Assembly (NCBI RefSeq): GCF_040807025.1 | Contig: NC_090947.1 | Coordinates: forward strand, 6,634,001-6,698,000 | Direction: 5' to 3' | DNA length: 64,000 bases | Source of the DNA: Struthio camelus | Lineage: Eukaryota > Chordata > Aves > Struthioniformes > Struthionidae | The notes under the pieces: model-generated | Seen by the model: only the letters and a program-made list of their open reading frames with translations | Database searches by the model: none | What the model was told of the DNA's origin: nothing | Program-made: the position numbers and the translations under genes | Shown here: in pieces, positions 56,101 through 64,000 of the stretch | How the letters are laid out: each line of letters begins with the position of its first letter | Position numbering within the stretch: position 1 is the first letter of the stretch

Positions 56101-58405
56101 AGACAGTTTATAAGATCAAAACCTCCCTCTGCAAGCACTGACACACCTAAGTAAATTTACGTTCAGGACTAGTCCTATTAAAGGCAACGACGCTCTCAAA
56201 TTCCCCGCAGCGCTCTGAGGAATACTGTTTGCAGGATCAGAACCTTCAAGAACCTCTTATTTCTGTAACTGAGGGGGAAGAGAGTCAAGAACGGTGATTT
56301 CCTTGGGACTGCTTACCTCAGCACTGGCCCTAGAGTTTAACAGTGAAGCAGAGAAAAACCAGCGTAAGATGCAAGGTCCAAAGTTGACCCTCGCTGCTTG
56401 TCTATCGCTTGCTGAAATCACTGGGCACCCAAGTATGCAACAGCTGAACTTTCATGCTGAAAAGCAATTATGGGTGAGGAGAAGACATCCTGTATCTTTG
56501 TACCCTTTGTCCAGATGACTGCCTAGGCCCCAAAGAAGGGTCTCCAAAGCACTGCTAATACTGGTGACACAGACCTAATGAGCAAGCTTTACTCAGCAGA
56601 CCCTCTGTAGTTGGCTAACGGTGCCAAGCACGCCACCAGCCACATCACCAACACATCCAGGGCTGGGGAATCTAAAGCAAGGCCTAATTTTTCCAGAATC
56701 ACATAAATCTTGGAGGCCTCTGTTGACCACAGAGCAACAACGAACCACCGTGAGTCTAGTCAGTCCACTCCATCTAGACCTGAACATTTCTGAGCTCAAC
56801 AAGAGGAACGGTGGGGAAAAACTTTGCTACTTAAAATATCTGCAAAGAAACATTTCCAGAAAAACCTGCTTTACCTGAGCCCATCAGACAGCTTTTTATT
56901 TTTGTAATATCTGAATATCACAGGAGAAACAGAAAGCAATAAAACAGCATGTGCCACATCCTCAACTGGTGGATATTAGCTGTCAGTGGAGGCAGGTTGA
57001 TTTACATCGGTAATGTCTGGCCCAGTACACTCACACAAGTCAGGCTATGCTCCTCCACAGCTAATGAGGCATCTTTTACAAAAATTAATAAAGGTTAAGT
57101 TTAAATCAACAGAGAACTGAATGCCATTAGGGTTTTCCATACCTCTTCGCTTGGAAACAAGGAATGAAAATACATTCCAAGGCCCAAGCCATTGGAGCCA
57201 GCATCTGCTAATCAGAATCCCTCCAACTAATTGGCAGCACTATTTTGCTTACAGAAAAGAGGACATACAAATAAGCACTGCTTTGCCTTTCTGTTAGCCT
57301 TCCGCGACTGCATCCCATGAAGGCAGGAAAAAAGGAACATAAAACCACAGCAATGCGTTGCCAGTGAACTCTTGGCAAAAGCCTTCAGAGCTGCCTGGAC
57401 CACCAATAAACCTGCCATCTGGCCAGACAGCAGGAGCTATGAAGCTAGAGAGAGCCGTGGTGGTAAAGCACATTTTCAAATGCACACCCCACTTTTCATA
57501 AGTGACCCCTTGCTGGGTAGCCAACTACTTTTCTCACCTTCTTTCCCTCCATGTTAGTAAACTGGGCCCATGCATTTTGCTGGAGCCCTCATGGAGACCC
57601 ATATAAATCCTCCAAGGCATGAAGTCAGGAGAGGTCCATGTCCACACCTACTGGGCAGGTTTGTATTGCGTGGTAGGTGGTCATTTCTCGGGAGCATTTG
57701 CAACATGCCTAACATGCACATGTCCTACAAAAGGCTCACAGATCTGCTCTCTTTCTGCTGTGGAGGTTTATCTATTTCACCTTCAGAGCTTACACATAAT
57801 GAGTACTGGCACTCTATCATTTTTATAGACACACTCTCCTGTGGGCCATTAAAATCACACAGTGGCAATCTCTCAACTGCTTCCAGTCATGAGACTTGAT
57901 TCCAGACTCATTCACACTGGATTTACTTTATTTAAATTACATTTACTGACTTTGATGAAGTGTTGCTCCAGATTTGCATGGAGCAGCAAGTGAGGCAGGC
58001 TCCGTCTGGCTTATCACACCTGGTGATTCACCCAGGTACGTTTACTTAGCTATGAAAACATCTATTTTAAATGGCTAATTTCCACAACAAATGAAAAGCT
58101 GCTCATTTTAACACATTCAAGCTTAAAAATCATCAGCTGTCTTAGCCGTAACAGCCGAAGCCTCCTTCCAGGACAATATTCCTTCTTTACTGTTGAAATA
58201 GTAGCAGATTAGTAAAAGGCTCAACGGCAATAAACTGCCTCCACTATGAAGTATTAAATATGAGAGTGATTGAAATTAAGCACTATTCTCTTGAAAGCTT
58301 TGGAGTCTTTACGACAGACCATAAGCAACGTCCGTCATCTTCCACAGCTGCAGAATTTCCCCTCAGAATTAAGGTGCTGCCGAGGAATTCAACACACTGA
58401 ATACT
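53161..58405. other. non-coding tract
   Basis: A small CpG patch lies at 53515-53585 and a run of 11 C at 53703-53713. Frames around 54090-54532 (minus) overlap in three phases. An octamer-like ATTTGCAT is at 57973-57980. No exon, RNA gene or named repeat recognised. Confidence 0.35.
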
Positions 58406-58410
58406 TTAAA

Positions 58411-58494
58411 GGTCAGATGTTCAGCTGGCATAAATCAGCATAGCTTTCCTGACTTTAATGGAGGTGCAGTGCTTTACCCTAGGTGAGAACCTGG
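58411..58494. repeat. old palindromic interspersed repeat
   Basis: The left arm TCAGCTGGCATAAATCAGCA and following sequence is an imperfect inverted match of the right arm, which contains GTGCTTTACCCTAGGTGAGA and CCTGG. The centre has CTGACTTTAATGGAGG. From memory this is the pattern of an abundant palindromic amniote repeat (arms like CAGCTGGTGTAAATC, centre TTGACTTCAATGGAG), most visible in turtles and crocodilians and presumably a MITE. I cannot give a family name with certainty. Confidence 0.5.
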
Positions 58495-58900
58495 TTGGAA
58501 GAGTGCCCCTCGCGCTACAGATTTTTTAACGCAGGGGAAAGAAAGGTGCCCACGAAGCAGACCATCAGCTGGCCTACAGCAATTTTGCTGCGCTGAAGCC
58601 ACTGCCAGGTGCTGGCAAAACTGGCAGCGTCTGGAGGGGGTGCGCTGTGACCCCAGAGCACTCTACTCTGAGTAATGAGTTTTGTTTACAACCGCCTAAG
58701 GAAGCAGAAGTTTGTAGGGTGCTTCTTCCACCAGGCTCGTGGGGACAGCAGGAAAACAGAGCAGTAAATAAATACCTGTGCACGCTTATCTGATTGGTAC
58801 GGCTGAGAAGAGAGTCAACGCACTGACATGAGAAGAGGAAAACTGCTTTTACTCGTGTTTGCCCCTGGTGACCCAACTAGAGGGAGCAGCCCGCAGGGCC
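58495..58900. other. non-coding tract
   Basis: No gene or repeat recognised; the 58574-58876 (minus) frame has no domain. Confidence 0.35.
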
Positions 58901-58904
58901 CGCA

Positions 58905-59040
58905 AGGCCCCTTTGCTTTCTCTGCCCAGACACGGATCCCACGGGACACCTACCCAGCCCCGGCACCGGCGTCGCCCTCGCCCCGGGTGCACCCGCTAGC
59001 ACGGAGGCAGAACCAGAGCACGCGGCTGAGCTCCCCCGTT
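58905..59040. promoter_or_regulatory. small CpG-rich patch
   Basis: GC- and CpG-rich (for example CCCCGGCACCGGCGTCGCCC and CACCCGCTAGCACGG). Frames on both strands cross it (58828-59100 plus, 58877-59200 minus), as usual in GC-rich DNA. It may be a small CpG island or enhancer. Confidence 0.3.
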
Positions 59041-59239
59041 GTTTTACAGCCCCAAAGGTGGCTTTCGTTTCAGGGTCGACTACTGGTAAATTCAAAGTGA
59101 TGGCATCAGCATTTGCAGAAGATACGATCTTCCTTGTTATAGACTCTAGCTTTAAACTATTACCATAAAGTAGCGACATTTGGCTAGCAATTTTGTGCAC
59201 CCAGCTGGGAGCACCTGATTTTTCTATAGTAGATGGTTC

Positions 59240-59275
59240 AGCACTTTCTGAAAATCAGGCCTTTTTAACATGTCA
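59240..59275. repeat. possible fragment of old palindromic amniote repeat
   Basis: TTCAGCACTTTCTGAAAATC followed by AGGCC resembles one arm of the palindromic repeats with GGCCTGATTTTCAGAGGTGC. Only about 25 bases match by eye. Confidence 0.25.
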
Positions 59276-62200
59276 AACCGAGCACCCAGAATTTAAAGCG
59301 TTTAAAAGTATCAGACACTTCAAAATGCTGGCCTTTGACTATTAAGGAGTGCAGCTACACCAGAAGTGAGAGAAGCTCCTCCTGGGAATGATTTAATCTT
59401 CAGATTAAAAGGCGAGAGCCCAGCAATATTTACTTCTTCGGCTTTTAAACAAAGTTAAAACAGACAAACAAGCAAGCAAACAAGACCGTGGCGAGCAGCA
59501 GCAAGGAACAAACTTCTCATTAGTGGGCTGTGCCAGACTCTTTATCTAGAAATAGTCTGTTCAGCAGCTTTTGAAAAAACACCGTCGTGTTTAATTGAGG
59601 TGCCATGGTATATGCGAAAGAACAAAGAGGAATATTACATCTCACTCGGGCAGCAGCTGTGTATCACATGCGAATTGCTGGATCTGCTCTGGGTCTAAAA
59701 GCACCTACCAATATTAGAACAAATGGGCCAAGTCCAGGGCAGAAGGTGAGGGCATAAAGGGGTTTCCACCTTTTCTCTCTTTTCTCGGGACGTCACAATT
59801 AAAAAACCGGAACGAGCATTGGTTAACATTAATTTACACAGGAAATCAAACTGTGCCAAGCATGTTTTTGTCATCCCATTTTCCAAATACTACTCCAGTG
59901 GAAGTAACGCAGATAGATATTCCCCTACTCTTAAAGGTGAAAACTGCTGTAGGATTTGGTTATTTCTGTGTTATAGTCGTTAGTAAATGACGACTTCATC
60001 CGTGGGCGCTGAACTAGCACAACTGTTGACGCTGTAAAGTAAATAAAAAACACACTTTAACTGCACCTTTCAGAAGGCATCAATACTTTGCAACATCAAT
60101 GTCTCTTTCACTCAAGAAAAACTGCAGGTCATGCTGCAGCTGAGCGGTCCTTCACTGACGTTTTCCAGCTGAAGGCTCCAACGGCCATAAAGTAGTGGGA
60201 ACTTTCATATATTTGTTGTTGGAGCTGTTGTATAAAGGACTTCAAGATGTCACATAAATATTGCAGGCTCTTACTGGTTTGCAGAATAGGAACTATACAG
60301 GCAAAGATCAAGGGAAGTCCCCTTGCACCAATAAAGTCTGGTATTTAAAGTGGACTCGCTTGAAGAGGAGAAGCAATTTCATTCTTTAGTGCCTTACTGC
60401 TAAAAACAACGAAGGAAATAATCTGTTTTGTTGTGCATCCACACCAGCTTACATCCCTGTATAGTAAACAGGCCCATAAACATTCACTCCATATTACTAC
60501 GTATACGCTGGTTAGTTTTGTGTCTACCAGGCACGTCTTTATAACACTGGAGAGAGGCACTGGCTAACCTACCTTGCGAAAAGTAGAATATTCTCTATGA
60601 CCATTGCCGGTACAACGGCCACTTCCTAGCCTTTGTTCTTCTAGTACCCCAGTGACTTCCTAAGTGACAGTCTCCCACAGACACTTACTGTTTTCACTTA
60701 AATTCGGCTAGTAAACAAGGGACACGATTAGCTGACAGACGAGCAGCTTTACTAGGGGAACTTCCTAAAAGGATCGCTCTCCTTCATCCCCATCCCACCA
60801 GGTTTCCCAAAAGAAGTGGCACTACAGCCTATTGCTCAGCTGTGGCAGCATTTCCCAGCTCCGCCGACTGAATTAACCTCCTGTTACAAACATCCAAGTC
60901 AGCTTCACTGGAGCATTTGCATGCTCAGTAAAATCTCTAGCATCTTTAGACATTTGGAGCTTGTGTGACAGGCTTCTCTTGGGTGAGCTGGATTTTCATG
61001 CTTTATCATAAATAGGGGGGAAAAAATCTATTTTCTTCTGCCACAGCCACTCCCCTTGTTAGAAGTTACAAGTAGGGAGAGCAAGAGAAGATGGAGGAGG
61101 GGGTTATATGAGAATTTAAATACTCGAGAAACATCCCCAATACATCTGTGCTATTACTGAGCTTCAGGAATGTTGTCTGTGTAAATGCTTTTATAATACT
61201 CCTAAAGAGACCAGACTTACCATTTTCTGCAGCAATACAACTGTGCTGAAATGATTCCTCTCCAGATCATACCAGGTGAAGCACCGTAATACAAGAGAGC
61301 AGACTGGAACTTAGCAAAGGTGAGGACATTTAATGTCCCACAACAACAAAACATTTCATAAAAACATGTCCAAGTGCTTTGTTGAGTGGGAAAGAATGAC
61401 CAAAATGGGGGTTTAAAATGCCAGGCTGCTTTCTGGCACAGCGCTGAGCTGGCATGCCTCCCAATTCTGTTCAGTCTGGTTCTTCATTAGGCTGCGGATA
61501 TATTGTAATTAGCCATCATACGAGATGCTATCTGCTTAAATCCCTCTGCCCCTGCTTTGTGTATGTGCGATATCTTGATGTTTCTTCTGCCCAAATGAAC
61601 GTCCCTTTTGGGGGGCACCAAAACAGGGCTAACAATCAGCTTACAGCTCAGAGACGTGGGATCAAGTCTGCGCACGATCCCAGGTCTCCTGCACGGATGC
61701 CTGCGCTCATTCCCACTGCCGCTCACGAGGAGCAGCAGCGCTGCAGTGCCATCCTGAACTTTGGCAAGGAAAGCCAACCAAGTGCAGTTAGACATCGAGT
61801 TTCCTTGCCAAGCTCGATGCAAAGTCAGGAAAACAAAACAAAACCACACACGTCCTCTCCCCACCCTCCACAAGGTTTTACCATGAGAAATATTAAGAGA
61901 GATGTGAAGAGGACTAGAAAGGTTCGTCACCCAGAGTAAAGGGTACCCATAGTAAGACAGAGGCTAAAACAAATGACACTTTAGAAGTCATACAATTGCT
62001 TGCAAAAAACCTGCAGGATTAAGATGTGTTCAAAAAAATTACCAGGAAGCCTTGCCTATCAGACAAACCAGCATTTGCTGCTATACACTACAACGTTCCT
62101 CAGGAGGTAACACACGCTTTAAGATTCCCCAATCCCATAAAGTGTCTAAGAAGAAAATCTGCAGACCATGTGGCTGACCCCTCTAGTTGCTGGTTCCTAA

Positions 62201-64000
62201 AGCACAGCTACTAGCACACACCTTAGGACAACATTTTTGTGATGGCTTTCTTTGCAAGCAAGGAATGCCAGCATCTAAGCTTGAACGCTTGCAAAAAAAG
62301 GGATCAAAACAAAACTACCAAATAAAGCCTCACCTAACTGGGCATGTTGTAGATCAGATACATTTTGGGGGCACTCGAGGGTGATACCACTGTTTATACG
62401 CACACATACCATTGCCAACTCTTGTTTCATGATTTTTGGATGTGTTGGTGAGAGGAAGAAATGACATCAACAGATGATGGGCAAGCCATTTTGGATCATC
62501 ACCCATGCAGAGGACTTGCACCCTCGTATCTTTTTACAGCGTTTTAATGCAACTGACTTCTAATGAACTCACCCATGCCCTTCAGGGGTACAACTCCAAG
62601 AATACTTTCCAGTTTAATTCACTTCCAATTCATGACATTTCGAGCCAAAATATGCCAAAAGAATTATAATTACAGTATTGCAGTGAAGTGTTTACAAAAA
62701 TAGCCAGATTTACTATTCTCTTCTGAGGACATGTGCAGAGAAATGAGCTAAGCAGGCACCCGCCCATTCAAAAGCTGACTACGGAGTTTATTCATCCCAG
62801 TCGCAAAAATCATAAATAGAACAGGAAGGTGAATCAGAGGATACAGTTTTACTGCTACAATTTTGCTTCCCTCTTCAGATCAGATGGCTGAGCTGGAAGA
62901 ATTAAAGCCCACCAGACATCACGCTGCATGTGTGTGTTGAAAATGTTCAGGAAAGATAATAATACACTGTGAAGCGAGTGTTTAAAGGGAGGTGTTTGCA
63001 GGCTACTGTTTCTTACGCATATAACCAAGCTAAAGAGCAGGTTTAAAGAATAAACCTTACCTTATGGAATTCCTGATTGGAGGGCTTAACTGCGCGGCTT
63101 TACAATTTTATTTCCCCAGGGTTGTTTTCAACTAGTTGGGGCATTTAACTTAACAGATTCAGGTCCTCTTTTATCCGCAATCTCAAGAATTTGTTGAGAT
63201 GATGAGAAACAATTGCTAGTTTTGCCCTGTCTCTGATTCATTCAAGAAACGGTATATAGCAAAAATCAGATTCACCAATAGGCTGCGACTGCCAGTTACT
63301 TGACAGGTAGGTTTATTACCAGCGATGGCAATTTGCAGATACAATCTGACATTTTGAAAAGCCTGTTCTCACCCTGCTGTAAATTTCTCACCGCAACTTA
63401 CATTACATTTAGGAAACAATTCAGAAAGGTCTAAAATCAACCTGACTCCAGCTGCTTCAACATCCCTTAAATCAAGACTATTTCACATTAAGCAAAGAGC
63501 CAAAGAATCTTAAAAAACGGGTGGTATTTTTAGAAGGAGCTGTTGTTCGTAAGCCCTGCAGAAAGGCAGGAGGAAAGCAGGTTGCAGGCCTTCTCTCCAC
63601 TTCTCATTTCTTTCAACTCTCTGCGTGGAAACCAAACACAGTCTTGGTAGTTATGAAAATACCAGGGGTGAAATGCTAGCGTCTGCGACAATAGCCCTGC
63701 TAACTGCCACGGAGCAGAATTTCATACCAAGCAATGCAAGTACAAATTTAAGGAAGGAGTAGTGAAGTCCTCCTTCCCCGCATCGACACTCAGGTCTTGG
63801 GATAGAACGATGGTAGCAAACTGCTGCAAGTCGACTGTCTAGAGGGTATACTTCATGAGGAGCTCTCATGCAAAAATCCCAGCTCCAAAGTCCCTTGTCT
63901 GCAAAATTTAAGGGCTTTTTTCTTTTTTTGCCTTCATCCTAAGTAAAGGATGTGAACATGAGTTCTTTGCATCCCCGGTCAGTGTGTAAAAACACTGCTT
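59276..64000. other. non-coding tract
   Basis: AT-rich with scattered short frames. The two opposite-strand frames at 61454-61939 and 61487-61930 are long but have no domain and mutually shadow each other. An octamer-like ATTTGCAT lies at 60916-60923. No RNA gene or named repeat found. Confidence 0.35.

Noticed and set aside
61454..61939. Two long opposite-strand frames (161 and 147 codons)
   Set aside because: Mutually shadowing frames with no conserved motif; no splice or promoter context.

Overview
This looks like a piece of a vertebrate nuclear genome, most likely a bird. The evidence is two CR1 LINE copies of avian/archosaur style, a truncated 3' portion at about 38.24-39.03 kb (+) and a short 3' end at about 16.44-16.53 kb (-); an old MIR SINE at 43.39-43.50 kb; no L1 or Alu; and an overall low repeat load. 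I found no intact protein-coding gene, rRNA, tRNA, CRISPR array or prokaryotic signal. The many open frames (the longest about 175 codons) lack recognisable domains and look like chance frames in non-coding DNA. The window therefore reads as an intron or intergenic stretch. The numerous homeodomain-, POU- and SOX-like motif clusters fit the neighbourhood of a developmental gene, but I cannot name that gene.

Layout. 1.5-3.0 kb: a promoter-like, CpG-rich block. On the minus strand it has a perfect three-box heat-shock element, an inverted CCAAT box and a TATA box in correct order and spacing, firing towards coordinate 1. Next to it lie a 60/62-bp G-run tandem duplication and two ETS/YY1-type composite sites. 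5-12 kb: AT-rich non-coding DNA with candidate regulatory elements, an exact 41-bp tandem duplication (7490-7571) and one small candidate exon bounded by splice-like signals (6800-6878, minus). 16-21 kb: a CR1 fragment, a diverged 87-bp direct repeat pair (18361/19622), a 23-bp tandem pair and a strong hairpin (21196-21237).

24.78-25.35 kb: the most unusual stretch, a degenerate, partly higher-order repeat array built from short self-complementary units (TATCAATA/TATTGATA cores) and recurring palindromes such as CCTCTTGATATCAAGAGG. 28.74-28.98 kb: a 243-bp MITE-like element with 22-bp terminal inverted repeats (21/22 matching) and an internal 11-bp inverted motif pair. 31.09-31.16 kb: a compound microsatellite. 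36.5-36.9 and 40.1 kb: homeodomain-rich candidate enhancers, including a perfect 9-bp dyad of TAATTA type. 43.39 kb: the MIR. 49.51 kb: a perfect 11-bp stem hairpin next to a C run. 58.41 kb: an old palindromic repeat of a kind I associate with turtle and crocodilian genomes.

No coordinated gene system can be reconstructed. The strongest functional inference is the heat-shock-type promoter near the left edge, whose transcript would run out of the window. All conserved-element and binding-site calls are motif-based inference, because no alignment was possible.
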